Below the pieces are notes generated by a model, which was not told the origin of the DNA, ran no database searches, and saw only the letters and a list, made by a program, of their open reading frames with translations. Shown piece after piece: positions 9,003 through 17,525 of a stretch of DNA of 64,000 bases. Made by a program: the position numbers and the translations under genes. Source of the stretch: Lachnospiraceae bacterium (GTDB taxonomy: Bacteria > Bacillota > Clostridia > Lachnospirales > Lachnospiraceae); contig JAJQCQ010000059.1 of NCBI GenBank assembly GCA_021202635.1, positions 1 through 64,000 on the forward strand, written 5' to 3'. How positions within the stretch are numbered: the first letter of the stretch is position 1; each line of letters starts with the position of its first letter.

Positions 9003-9954
9003 ATGAAGAGAGAAATTGTTTTTGGCCCTTTGAGATGTATGCCCGGCGAAAAGGTACAGGGTATGATGGACTTCGCGGATACAGGGATTTCCTCTCCGCT
9101 CACGCTGATTTGTGGCGAAAAAGAGGGGAAGACAGTGCTTCTGACCACCGGGATCCACGGGGGAGAGTACCCGAGCATTGAGAGTGTGATCGAGCTGGCG
9201 CAGGAGCTGCAGCCAGAGGATATCTGCGGCGCTCTGGTCATTTTTCATCCGGTAAATACAGCAGGGTTTCTGGAGCGGGTCAGCGCCGTTTATCCGGAAT
9301 CGGGAGAAAACCTGAACCGGCAGTATCCGGGCAGTCCGACCGGCACCATCGGCCAGCGCTTTGCTTATGCGCTGACGCAGGAAGTGATACGGAAATGTGA
9401 TTTTATGATTGATACGCATGGAGGAGATCTCCATGAGGTGCTTCCGCCCTATGTGTATTATCCGGGCGTCGGGGATCAGGAGGTTGCGGAGCGCTCAAGG
9501 CAGGCTGCGCTGCGGGTCAATGCCCGCTATATGGTACGCTCGCAGGCGGACTCCAACGCTTACCATATGTGCAATCGTTACGGGATTCCCAGTATGCTGA
9601 TCGAAATGGGAGGCCGTGGACTGTGGTCAAAGGAAGAGGTGGGCGCATACAAAGACAACATTATGAATGTCCTGCGCTATCTGGATGTTCTGCCGGGCGA
9701 AGCCAAAATGCCGTCCGAGCCGGCTTATGTGATTACGAATGCGGCTTATATTGACGCTTCACAGTCCGGCTGCTGGTATCCGCAGGTAAGCCTGGAGCAG
9801 CGTGTGAAAAAAAGGAGATCTTCTGGGCGTCATTAAGGACTTTTTCGGCAATATTCTGGAGGAGGTTTACGCGGAATTCGATTCCATTATTCTGTTTTAT
9901 ACGGTTTCACTGGCGATAAAGGCCGGCGATCCGATTATTACTTATGGGATATGA
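9003..9954 (+). pseudogene. M14/AstE-AspA-like zinc deacylase, frameshifted at a poly-A run
   Basis: The intact ORF (9003-9836) encodes 277 residues of the succinylglutamate desuccinylase/aspartoacylase family: zinc ligands in GIHGGEYPS and DTHGGDL and a glutamate in LIEMGG. After QRVKK the frame runs into an unrelated tail and stops. Removing one A from the seven-A run near 9808-9814 restores an open frame, KKGDLLGVIKDFFGN..., ending in IKAGDPIITYGI and TGA at 9952-9954, which is the expected C-terminal domain and gives about 317 residues, normal for the family. It is therefore a frameshift mutation, a sequence error, or a slippage-expressed gene. The family removes acyl groups from small molecules; its substrate in a glycan locus is unknown. 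Confidence 0.8.
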
Positions 9955-9980
9955 GGATGCAGAAAAAGGATTGCGCAGGC

Positions 9981-10010
9981 GAGCAGGATTCGGCAAGCCG
10001 TCTCCTGCTC
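9981..10010. repeat. REP-like palindrome, copy 1
   Basis: GAGCAGGA and TCCTGCTC form the outer stem and CGGC-aa-GCCG the inner stem. A near-identical unit with the same flanks occurs at 62178-62207. It sits between the broken M14-like gene and the permease remnant and may mark a deletion junction. Confidence 0.7.
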
Positions 10011-10026
10011 GGATGCGGATTCCGGC

Positions 10027-10146
10027 TTCCAGTGGAACAGAGTCCTGGCACTTTCCCTGATCTCAATTATCCCGTCGCTGGTGGTATTCTTCCTGGCGCA
10101 GGATAAGTTCGTGGATGGTATTTCTGCGGGCGGTGTAAAGGGTTGA
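10027..10146 (+). pseudogene. C-terminal remnant of a carbohydrate ABC permease (MalG type)
   Basis: In frame with the TGA at 10144-10146 the sequence reads FQWNRVLALSLISIIPSL... ending QDKFVDGISAGGVKG. This is the last transmembrane helix and conserved C-terminal tail of sugar ABC permeases; compare ...MLGGVKG at the end of the intact permease at 55918. No start codon and no upstream permease sequence remain, so it is a relic of a transporter gene that once belonged to this locus. Confidence 0.8.
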
Positions 10147-10164
10147 TTGAAAACGTTTAACAGG

Positions 10165-10195
10165 AAAAAGGGTGGCAGGTCTATCGCCCTTTTTT
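10165..10195 (+). terminator. Rho-independent terminator
   Basis: AAAAAGGG and CCCTTTTTT form a stem with a T-run, just after the permease remnant and before GH28. It probably ended the lost transporter operon. Confidence 0.75.
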
Positions 10196-10221
10196 ACCAT
10201 AAAGACTGAGGAAATAACAGA

Positions 10222-11808
10222 ATGAATATTCGGCTTATCATGAAAACCGCCAGAAGTGTTTCTCTGGAGCTGGATGATGGCGGGATTTATAACACAAAAG
10301 AGACCTATCGCATTTTGCAGAATGGTGAGGCTGTAAAAGAGACGGATACGGTGATTACTTCTCTTTATGGTCTGCTGCCGGACTCAGATTATATGATCTG
10401 GGTAGAAAACTTAGAAGGCGAGCGGGTCGGCTCGTTTGCGTTCCGCACAGATCGGGAGTCAGTGACTCTGAATGTGAGGAGCTTTGGTGCGAAGGGAGAC
10501 GGAGAATCTGATGACACGGTCTGCATTCAGGCGGCGATCATGGCCTGCCCGGCAAATGGACGCGTGCTGATTCCGGCGGGAACCTACCGGATTACGAGTA
10601 TCTTTTTAAAGAGCGGAGTGCGGGTAGAGCTCAGGAAGGATGCCTGCCTGCGCGCGTTTACGGAACGGTCGCGGTTCGCGATTTTTCCCGGGTCGGTGAA
10701 GACGACCGACGGAAAGGAAGAGTACCAGCTTGGAAGCTGGGAGGGCAATCCGCTGCCGATGTTTACCGGGATCATCACCGGTGTGGATGTATCGGATGTG
10801 GTGATTTACGGCGAGGGCAGCATTGACGGCGCGGCAAGTTATGAGAACTGGTGGAAAAATGAGAAGGTCATGGAGACGGCCTGGAGGCCGCGGCTTCTGT
10901 TTCTGAACCGCTGTGAAAACGTCCGCGTACAGGGACTGCTGCTTCACGACAGTCCGTCATGGACGGTGCATCCGTATTTTAGCGAGAGGCTGCTGTTCTG
11001 TGATTTTGCGATTGAGAATCCGCAGGTTTCTCCGAATACGGACGGGATTGATCCGGAATCCTGCCGGGATGTCACGATCTGCGGCGTCCGGTTTACGCTG
11101 GGCGACGACTGCATTGCGGTGAAGTCCGGTAAAATCTATATGGGAAAGAAATATAAAACGCCATCCTCAAACATCCGTATTTATCAGTGCTTGATGGAGA
11201 ATGGGCATGGCGCTGTCACGGTCGGCAGTGAGATGGCCGGAGGCGTGAACGGGCTGGTGGTGGAAAAGTGCCGTTTTTATCATACGGACCGTGGCCTGCG
11301 CATTAAGACGCGGCGCGGACGCGGAAAGGACGCGGTGCTTGACAACATTATCTTCCGGGATCTTCTGATGGATCAGGTGATGAGTCCGTTTACCGCAAAT
11401 GCTTTTTACTTCTGCGATCCGGACGGGCGGACGGAGTTTGTGCGTTCCCGTGAGAAATACCCGGTAGACGAGGGAACCCCCTCGATGAAGCGTTTTTATT
11501 TTGAAAATATCCGGGCGACCAACTGCCATGTGGCGGCGCTCTGGTTTGAGGGTCTGCCGGAGCAGAAGATTGAGCAGATGGAGATGCGCAACATTGAGAT
11601 TTCCTTCGCAGACGACGCAAAATGCGATGTCCCGATCATGTCAGAAGGAGTGGATGCGTGCAGCAAAAGAGGTATTTTTGTGAGAAACGTGAAAAAACTC
11701 ATTCTTGACCATGTGACGATTGAAGGATGCGAAGGGGAGCTGTTTGAATTGCATGATGTGGAGGAAGTGGTACAAGAGAGACTTGCGCCGCAGAACGGAA
11801 TCTGTTAG
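10222..11808 (+). CDS. GH28 polygalacturonase (exo type likely)
   Basis: A 528-residue protein with an N-terminal fibronectin-III-like segment (about 1-80) and a right-handed parallel beta-helix starting NVRSFGAKGDGESDD. All GH28 catalytic signatures are visible: NTDGIDPES, GDDCIAVKSG, GHGAVTVGSE and RGLRIKT. These place three aspartates and a histidine at the active site for hydrolysis of alpha-1,4-galacturonosyl bonds. No signal peptide is seen, so it probably acts inside the cell on imported oligogalacturonides. The start has GAGGAAATAACAG upstream. Exo action is inferred from similarity in layout to clostridial exo-polygalacturonases. Confidence 0.9.
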   Translation: MNIRLIMKTARSVSLELDDGGIYNTKETYRILQNGEAVKETDTVITSLYGLLPDSDYMIWVENLEGERVGSFAFRTDRESVTLNVRSFGAKGDGESDDTVCIQAAIMACPANGRVLIPAGTYRITSIFLKSGVRVELRKDACLRAFTERSRFAIFPGSVKTTDGKEEYQLGSWEGNPLPMFTGIITGVDVSDVVIYGEGSIDGAASYENWWKNEKVMETAWRPRLLFLNRCENVRVQGLLLHDSPSWTVHPYFSERLLFCDFAIENPQVSPNTDGIDPESCRDVTICGVRFTLGDDCIAVKSGKIYMGKKYKTPSSNIRIYQCLMENGHGAVTVGSEMAGGVNGLVVEKCRFYHTDRGLRIKTRRGRGKDAVLDNIIFRDLLMDQVMSPFTANAFYFCDPDGRTEFVRSREKYPVDEGTPSMKRFYFENIRATNCHVAALWFEGLPEQKIEQMEMRNIEISFADDAKCDVPIMSEGVDACSKRGIFVRNVKKLILDHVTIEGCEGELFELHDVEEVVQERLAPQNGIC

Positions 11809-11812
11809 TATC

Positions 11813-12014
11813 ATACTAAACAGTTCAGAACAGCATCTAGCCTCAGACATATGACGCGTAAGCGGCATATAGCCTTCGAAGAAGGCGGCGCTGAACGGTC
11901 CTGCGTGCCAGTGGCACGCGTTTAGGACGGACCGAAGCGAAGCGGAGAACCAGTGGACGTTCGCTTAGCGCCGACCGAAGCGAAGCGTAGACCTGTGGCC
12001 TGCTGTTCAATAGT
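11813..12014 (-). repeat. Dispersed palindromic element, copy C (variant interior)
   Basis: The left end, AACAGTTCAGAACAGCAT, and the right end, GGCCTGCTGTTCAATAG, are the inverted termini of the family. The segment TCAGACATATGACGCGTAAG with the following CTTCGAAG hairpin matches full copies A and B in reverse orientation. The interior differs: it holds the perfect hairpin GCGTGCC-agt-GGCACGC (11903-11919) and two copies of GACCGAAGCGAAGCG (11930 and 11973). It occupies nearly all of the gap between GH28 and the next gene. Confidence 0.75.
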
Positions 12015-12028
12015 AGGAGGAAAATAAA

Positions 12029-12871
12029 ATGCAGATAGGAATTCGTCTTCATGACGTCAGAAAGGCACCGCTGGCTGAGCGCCTTGCGACCGCACATGAG
12101 CAGGGCTTTTCCTGCGCACATCTTGCGCTTACCAAGGTGATTTCGGAGAATCCGGTAGACGACGGGGCGCTCACGCCCGGTTACGCGATGTATCTGAGGA
12201 AGCTTTTTGCAGAGCATGAGCTGGATATTGCGGTGCTCGGCTGTTACCTGAATCTGGCGACCCCGAACGCGGTGAGTCTGGCTAAAACAACAAAACGCTA
12301 TATGACCAATATTCGCTTTGCGTCTCTGCTTGGCGCGGGAGTAGTTGGCACAGAGACGGGCGCACCAAACGAGGACTATCGGTTTGAGGAAGCCTGCCAT
12401 ACGGACGAAGCGCTGGAGACTTTTATCCGGAATGTGCGCCCGGTAGTGGAATACGCAGAGAAGATGGGCGTGATTCTGGCAATTGAGCCGGTGTACCGCC
12501 ATATCGTATGCAATCCGAAGCGCGCGCGGAAAGTGCTTGATGCGATCGGATCGCCGAACCTTCAGATCATTTTTGATCCGGTCAATTTGCTGGACATGGA
12601 TAATTACAGGAATAGCGATGAGATTTTTGCTGAAGCGATTGATCTTTTCGGGGAGGACGTCGCGGTGATGCATCTGAAGGATTATCGGATCGAAAATGGT
12701 CAGCTGATTTCGACCGCGGCCGGAACCGGGGAGATGGACTACTCCAGAATCATCCGTTTTATGAAGGAAAGAAAGCCTTATATTCATGCAACACTGGAGG
12801 ACACGGTGCCGGAGAATGCCGTGCAGGCGAGAATGCACATCCAGAAGCTGTGGGACGCATGCGAAGTGTGA
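12029..12871 (+). CDS. Sugar phosphate isomerase/epimerase family protein (TIM barrel)
   Basis: A 280-residue AP-endonuclease-2-type TIM barrel. Metal-binding acidic residues are visible in AIEPVYRH, IIFDPVNLLD and VMHLKDYR, and the C-terminal ATLEDTVPE supplies a further glutamate. The family includes xylose isomerase-like, hydroxypyruvate isomerase and sugar epimerase enzymes. AGGAGGAAAATAAA precedes the start. Context between GH28 and GH105 suggests isomerisation or epimerisation of a uronate or rhamnose-derived sugar, but the reaction cannot be named from sequence. Confidence 0.78.
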   Translation: MQIGIRLHDVRKAPLAERLATAHEQGFSCAHLALTKVISENPVDDGALTPGYAMYLRKLFAEHELDIAVLGCYLNLATPNAVSLAKTTKRYMTNIRFASLLGAGVVGTETGAPNEDYRFEEACHTDEALETFIRNVRPVVEYAEKMGVILAIEPVYRHIVCNPKRARKVLDAIGSPNLQIIFDPVNLLDMDNYRNSDEIFAEAIDLFGEDVAVMHLKDYRIENGQLISTAAGTGEMDYSRIIRFMKERKPYIHATLEDTVPENAVQARMHIQKLWDACEV

Positions 12872-12919
12872 GTGAATTGTGATAATGGAAGCGCGAGTGA
12901 GAATGAACCGTGTGGTTAT

Positions 12920-12971
12920 AGGTCATACCTGCAGTGGTTGAAATAAAGCAGGTTTGGCTATGGTGTGACCT
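12920..12971. other. Nested inverted repeat ahead of yesL
   Basis: AGGTCATACC pairs with GGTGTGACCT (one wobble), enclosing CCTGC...GCAGG. It lies in the 167-bp gap before yesL and could be an operator or an RNA hairpin. No T-run follows. Confidence 0.4.
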
Positions 12972-13038
12972 GTAACCCGTGCGGAAGTAGAAGTGTGTGG
13001 GGGAATCAGTCGCGGATGGAAAACGCAAGGATGGAAGG

Positions 13039-13827
13039 ATGGAAAGCATCATGCTGGAAAGAATTTTTGACGTGGATAACCCCGTGTGGCGGGCAATTGA
13101 TAAGGTGGGCAAGATTTTTTTGCTGAACCTGGTCTGGGTGATCTGTTCTCTGCCGGTTTTTACGATGGGGGCCGCGACGACGGCGTTGATGTACAGCAGT
13201 ATGAAGCTGCAGCAAAATGAGGGGTACTGGTACAAAAATTTTTTCCATTCCTTTGTGCAGAATTTCAAACAGGCGACCGGCATATTTCTGCTTTATCTGG
13301 TCGTGGGGATTTTACTGGTGGCGGATTTTATCCTCGGCGGGCAGCAGGGGGGCGCGTTTGGAATGCTGCTGCAGTGCGGTGCGGGCATTATTGCGATCCC
13401 GTATCTTTTGTCACTGCTGTATGTGTTCGGGGTGCAGGCGAAATTTGTGAATCCGGTGAAGGCAACGATTCGCTACGCGTTTTTCATGGCACTTCATAAT
13501 TTGAAGGGAACGCTCCAGATGGTGATTTTGATGGTGCTCTTTATCTGGGTCAATACCCTGACACAGCTGGCAAATTACCTGACGATTATATATGGATTTG
13601 GGCTGATTGGTTATTGCATGGCAGCGTATCAGAGAAAGGCGTTTGAGAAATACATCAAGAGCGCAGAAAGCCCGGCGGAGCATGGAGAAGAGAGCAGTGA
13701 GTTTGCGATATCCGAGGAAGGCCTGGATGCACTGGCCCGGGAGCAGGGAGGGCTGGATGAAACGTCTGGAAAACCAGTGGGCGCAGTAGATGAATCGCAG
13801 AGGGAGAGAATGAAAGCTGAAAAATAA
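13039..13827 (+). CDS. yesL: YesL family membrane protein (DUF624)
   Basis: The protein carries the DUF624 opening FDVDNPVWRAIDKVGKIF followed by several hydrophobic helices (LLNLVWVICSLPVF, IFLLYLVVGILLVADFIL, YLLSLLYVFGVQAKF, LQMVILMVLFIWVNTL, YLTIIYGFGLIGYC), so about five transmembrane segments, and a hydrophilic acidic tail. In Bacillus subtilis yesL lies in the rhamnogalacturonan utilisation cluster, and the gene is common next to sugar ABC transporters; its molecular role is not known. Starts at 13039 or 13051 are both plausible; 13039 has AAGGATGGAAGG upstream. The ABC transporter it may once have served here survives only as the remnant at 10027. Confidence 0.82.
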   Translation: MESIMLERIFDVDNPVWRAIDKVGKIFLLNLVWVICSLPVFTMGAATTALMYSSMKLQQNEGYWYKNFFHSFVQNFKQATGIFLLYLVVGILLVADFILGGQQGGAFGMLLQCGAGIIAIPYLLSLLYVFGVQAKFVNPVKATIRYAFFMALHNLKGTLQMVILMVLFIWVNTLTQLANYLTIIYGFGLIGYCMAAYQRKAFEKYIKSAESPAEHGEESSEFAISEEGLDALAREQGGLDETSGKPVGAVDESQRERMKAEK

Positions 13828-13877
13828 AAAGGCAGGGGATTCGCTGACAAAAGAAGAACGAGGGAGGCGATAAAAAA

Positions 13878-15023
13878 ATGGACAGGATTGAGAAGTACAT
13901 AGATGAGCTGCTGGCAAAGAGTACGCCGGATCGGCCCGCGTGGAACATCGAAAAGATCCTGCAGGGGCTGAAGTCGAACTGGAATTACATCGACGGCTGC
14001 ATGATCAAAGCGGTTCTGGAGATGTACGCGATTACCGGAAATCAGAAATATTTTGCTTTTGCGGACGCGTTTATCGATGCGAAGGTGCGCGAGGATGGGA
14101 CGATTGACGGCTATTCGGTCGAGGAGCTGAATATTGACAATGTCAACGCCGGTAAGACACTTTTTGAGCTCTATGATCTGACCGGAAAGGAAAAATACCG
14201 CAGGGCAATTGACCTGGTTTACAGCCAGATTGAGCAGATGCCCCGCACGAAGGAGGGCAGCTTCTGGCATAAGAATATTTACCCGAATCAGGTGTGGCTC
14301 GATGGGCTGTATATGTGTCAGCCGTTTTACATGGAATACGAGACCCGGTTTGACGAAAAAAAGAAGTACGACGATATTTTCCGCCAGTTTTTTACTGTGC
14401 AGGAAAATATGCGCGATCCGAAGACCGGACTTTACTATCACGCGTGGGACTCTTCGCGGCAGATGTTCTGGTGTGACCGGGTGACAGGTCTGAGCCAGAA
14501 TTTCTGGCTGCGCGCGCTGGGGTGGTTTTCGATGGCGCTGCTGGATACGCTGGATAAGACGGACGCTTCGGCGGCTCCGGAGGCATACGGCCGGATGAAG
14601 GAGATGTTCCTCGGTCTGATGGACGCGCTCCTGAAGTATCAGGATGAGAGCGGCATGTGGTACCAGGTTGTCAATTTCGGCGGCATGGAGAAGAACTATC
14701 TGGAGACGAGCGGCAGCTCGATTCTGGCGTATGCGCTGTTAAAAGGCGTGCGGCTTGGATTTTTGCCGGAATCGTACCGGGAATATGGCGAGAAAGCCTT
14801 TCATGGTGTCTGTGAGAACTATCTGTCGGAGGATGAGCATGGAAGCCTGCATCTGGGCGGTATCTGCCTGGTCGCGGGACTCGGCGGCAAGGGCAACCGG
14901 CCGGGAACTTATGATTATTATATGTCGGAGCCGGTGGTAAAGGATGACGCGAAGGGTGTGGGACCGTTTTTGCTGGCCTATACCGAAATGCGCAGAGCCG
15001 GGAAGATGGGAGATGAAACGTAA
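13878..15023 (+). CDS. Unsaturated rhamnogalacturonyl hydrolase (GH105)
   Basis: A 381-residue alpha/alpha-barrel enzyme of the YteR/YesR type. Typical segments are YIDGCMIKAVLEMYAIT, NIDNVNAGKTLFELY, and WHKNIYPNQVWLDGLYM, whose aspartate fits the general acid of GH105/GH88. It would cut the delta-4,5 unsaturated galacturonic acid left by pectin lyases from rhamnogalacturonan oligosaccharides, yielding a keto-uronate that joins the KDG route. Start has GAGGGAGGCGAT upstream. The stop codon TAA is the first three bases of a palindromic repeat element. No signal peptide, so cytosolic. Confidence 0.9.
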   Translation: MDRIEKYIDELLAKSTPDRPAWNIEKILQGLKSNWNYIDGCMIKAVLEMYAITGNQKYFAFADAFIDAKVREDGTIDGYSVEELNIDNVNAGKTLFELYDLTGKEKYRRAIDLVYSQIEQMPRTKEGSFWHKNIYPNQVWLDGLYMCQPFYMEYETRFDEKKKYDDIFRQFFTVQENMRDPKTGLYYHAWDSSRQMFWCDRVTGLSQNFWLRALGWFSMALLDTLDKTDASAAPEAYGRMKEMFLGLMDALLKYQDESGMWYQVVNFGGMEKNYLETSGSSILAYALLKGVRLGFLPESYREYGEKAFHGVCENYLSEDEHGSLHLGGICLVAGLGGKGNRPGTYDYYMSEPVVKDDAKGVGPFLLAYTEMRRAGKMGDET

Positions 15024-15077
15024 CGATTCAGAACAGCAGGCCACAGGTCTGCGTTCCACTTCGGTTCTGAACGATTG
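15021..15077 (+). repeat. Dispersed palindromic element, short copy D
   Basis: It begins TAACGATTCAGAACAGCAGG, overlapping the GH105 stop codon, continues with GCCACAGGTCTGCG, and ends CGGTTCTGAACGATTG. The ends pair as TTCAGAAC/GTTCTGAA. The internal stems of the long copies are missing. Confidence 0.7.
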
Positions 15078-15093
15078 CAAAGGAGGGAGAGGT

Positions 15094-16182
15094 ATGGAAC
15101 ACAAAAATCCGCTGCTTGAGGAGCGGGACACGGCGGAGAAATTTATCACCATCGGTGAGATTATGCTGCGTCTGACGCCGCCGAATTATGAGAAAATCCG
15201 TGTGGCAACGTCGTTTGAGGCCAGCTACGGAGGCAGTGAGGCGAACATTGCGCTGGCGCTCGCAAATCTGGGGATTGACAGCACATTCTTTTCGGTTGTG
15301 CCGAACAACAGTCTGGGAAAGAGCGCGATCCGTATGCTTCGGAGCAACGATGTACACTGTACGCCGGTGATCTTAAGCAGCCCGGAGCAGACGCCGACGC
15401 ACCGGCTGGGGTCGTACTATCTGGAGACCGGTTATGGGATTCGTGCAAGCAAGGTGACCTATGACCGGAAGCACAGCGCCATTTCGGAATTTGATTTCAG
15501 CGAGATTGACCTGGATGCGCTGTTTGAGGGCTTTACCTGGCTGCATCTGAGCGGCATTACGCCGGCTCTGGGACAAAACTGCCGCGACCTGATCCTGCGC
15601 AGTCTGAAGACAGCGAAGGAGAAGGGGCTGACTGTCAGCTTTGACGGAAATTTCCGCAGTAAGCTCTGGACCTGGGAGGAGGCACGGGATTTTTGTACTT
15701 TGTGTCTTCCCTACGTGGACGTTCTGCTCGGGATTGAGCCTTATCATCTCTGGAAGGATGAGAATGACCACAGCAAGGGCGATGTGAAGGACGATATCCC
15801 GTTCCGTCCGGCTTATGAGGAGCAGGACGAGGTCTTTCAGGTCTTTGTGGAGCGCTATCCGAACCTCAAGTGCATCGCACGCCACGTCCGCTACGCGCAC
15901 AGCGGCAGCGAGAACAGTCTCAAGGCTTTTATGTGGTATGAGGGGCATACCTTTGAGAGCAAAATGTTTACCTTCAACATTCTCGACCGCGTGGGTGGCG
16001 GGGATGCCTTTGCGAGCGGCCTGATCTACGCCATGATGCACAAATACCGCCCGATGGATATGATCAATTTTGCAGTGGCGAGCAGTGCGATTAAGCACAC
16101 GATTCGCGGCGATGCGAATATCACGGACGATGTGTCCACCATCCGCAACCTGATGAATATGAATTACGATATTAAGAGGTGA
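15094..16182 (+). CDS. kdgK: 2-keto-3-deoxygluconate kinase (PfkB/ribokinase family)
   Basis: The start at 15094 (MEHKNPLLEERD) has GGAGGGAGAGGT upstream; the longer track ORF from 14944 would overlap the GH105 gene. The 362-residue protein shows the PfkB features ITIGEIMLRLTP, YGGSEANIALALANLG, DGNFRSKLW and the anion-hole/catalytic motif DRVGGGDAFASG. Sequence and setting (next to uxaA and uxaB) support phosphorylation of KDG to KDPG, the last step before aldolase cleavage to pyruvate and glyceraldehyde 3-phosphate. The KDPG aldolase is not in the window. Confidence 0.87.
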   Translation: MEHKNPLLEERDTAEKFITIGEIMLRLTPPNYEKIRVATSFEASYGGSEANIALALANLGIDSTFFSVVPNNSLGKSAIRMLRSNDVHCTPVILSSPEQTPTHRLGSYYLETGYGIRASKVTYDRKHSAISEFDFSEIDLDALFEGFTWLHLSGITPALGQNCRDLILRSLKTAKEKGLTVSFDGNFRSKLWTWEEARDFCTLCLPYVDVLLGIEPYHLWKDENDHSKGDVKDDIPFRPAYEEQDEVFQVFVERYPNLKCIARHVRYAHSGSENSLKAFMWYEGHTFESKMFTFNILDRVGGGDAFASGLIYAMMHKYRPMDMINFAVASSAIKHTIRGDANITDDVSTIRNLMNMNYDIKR

Positions 16183-16191
16183 TGTGCGCGG

Positions 16192-17415
16192 ATGGATACG
16201 AACTATAATCTGAAACAGAGAAATGCCGGGTATGCCGCTTTTTTTCTCAGCGGGATCTGTGCGATCAGCAGCAGCATTGTGGTCAGCCGCCTGCAGGGAA
16301 GCTATGGATTTGCCTATGGGATGACCGGTACGCTGCTGTCGCTGATGAGCATCGGAAATCTGATTGCGGGGTTTCTGACCGGGTTTTTGCCGACGAAAAT
16401 CGGCACCCGGCTGACGGTGGCGCTTCTGACCACGGGATACGCGATCGGTTATTTTGCCATGGGGCTGACCGGGTGGATGGGGATCCTGATGCTGGCGTTT
16501 GTACTGGCAGGGCTGGCAAAGGGCTGTACGATTAATACCTGTACGATTCTCGTGGGTAACAACTCCCCTGACCGTACCAGAGGCATGAATGTCATGCACG
16601 CCTGCTATGCGCTTGGCGCGCTGCTCTGCCCGTTTTTCATTTCGGCGGCGGCGATGGCAGGCAGCTTTGTTCCCTTGTTTATGCTTGCGGCGTTTGGTCT
16701 GGTTTTGTGGCTGGTTTTCCTCTGTACGCCGCTGGAGACAGGGACTGCCGCGAACGAAAACGGAACGGCTGCGAAAAGCGGCGAAACCGTCGTGCGTGAA
16801 AATGGAAAAACGGCGAAAGCGCAGGGCAGAGCGCTCGCGGGGAAAAAGACGGACTGGAGCTTTCTGAAAAGTAAGAAATTCTGGCTGCTGACGGGACTGA
16901 TCTTCTGTCAGAATGCGGCGGAATACAGCGTCAATGGCTGGATGGTGACGTATTTTAAAAACAGCGGGATTATTTCCGGAAACCTCAGCACCTATACGGT
17001 TACGGTGATGTGGGGCGCGACCCTGCTGGGGAGACTGCTGATCGCGTTTGTCTTCCCAATCAAAAATGCCTGCCGGGCGATGATCCGCATGAGCCTGGGC
17101 TGCATTGTATTTTATCTGGGGCTGATGCTGGTCGGCAGTCAGCTTCCGGCCATCCTGCTGCTGTTTGCGTTTGCGTTTTCCATGGCGGGCATGAATCCGA
17201 CTGCGGTCGCCAGCGCAGGGCGTATGACAAGCGCCGCGAGTATGGGAATCATGCTTCCGGTCGCGGGGATCGGTGCGATTGTGATGCCGTGGATTGCGGG
17301 CGTGATTTCAGAGCACGCGGGACTCGGCGTGGGGATGGCTTCCAATATTGTGCCGTGTGTGGGATTGTTTGTGTTTGCGATTCTGGTGGCGCGGGTGCGT
17401 GAGGAAGGAAATTAG
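16192..17415 (+). CDS. MFS transporter (sugar or uronate uptake likely)
   Basis: A 407-residue major facilitator with about twelve hydrophobic helices in two halves. The N-half includes GYAAFFLSGICAISSSIVV and PTKIGTRLTVALLTTGYAIG. A charged cytoplasmic loop of about 45 residues (around 178-225, rich in Ala, Asn and Lys) splits the halves. The start lies only 9 bp after kdgK, so they are co-transcribed. Position between KDG kinase and tagaturonate reductase suggests import of galacturonate, glucuronate or a short oligouronide. The substrate is inferred from context only. Confidence 0.8.
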   Translation: MDTNYNLKQRNAGYAAFFLSGICAISSSIVVSRLQGSYGFAYGMTGTLLSLMSIGNLIAGFLTGFLPTKIGTRLTVALLTTGYAIGYFAMGLTGWMGILMLAFVLAGLAKGCTINTCTILVGNNSPDRTRGMNVMHACYALGALLCPFFISAAAMAGSFVPLFMLAAFGLVLWLVFLCTPLETGTAANENGTAAKSGETVVRENGKTAKAQGRALAGKKTDWSFLKSKKFWLLTGLIFCQNAAEYSVNGWMVTYFKNSGIISGNLSTYTVTVMWGATLLGRLLIAFVFPIKNACRAMIRMSLGCIVFYLGLMLVGSQLPAILLLFAFAFSMAGMNPTAVASAGRMTSAASMGIMLPVAGIGAIVMPWIAGVISEHAGLGVGMASNIVPCVGLFVFAILVARVREEGN

Positions 17416-17439
17416 CGGATGCGGCAGCAATCAATCATA

Positions 17440-17479
17440 AAAACGGCGGCAGGCCTGTCATACAGGAACCATCCGTTTT
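17440..17479 (+). terminator. Possible terminator or attenuator hairpin
   Basis: AAAACGG pairs with CCGTTTT and encloses CCTGT-cat-ACAGG. It sits in the 110-bp gap between the MFS gene and uxaB. Confidence 0.5.
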
Positions 17480-17525
17480 GAATAAAAGGTAATATAATTT
17501 ATAATTTCATATGGAGGGATGAAAA

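Noticed and set aside
7767-9434. 555-residue minus-strand ORF across GUS and the M14-like gene
   Set aside because: Antisense to two genes with clear catalytic motifs; codon-bias artefact.
11843-12838. 331-residue minus-strand ORF over copy C and the isomerase
   Set aside because: Antisense to a gene with conserved metal-site motifs; spans the repeat element.
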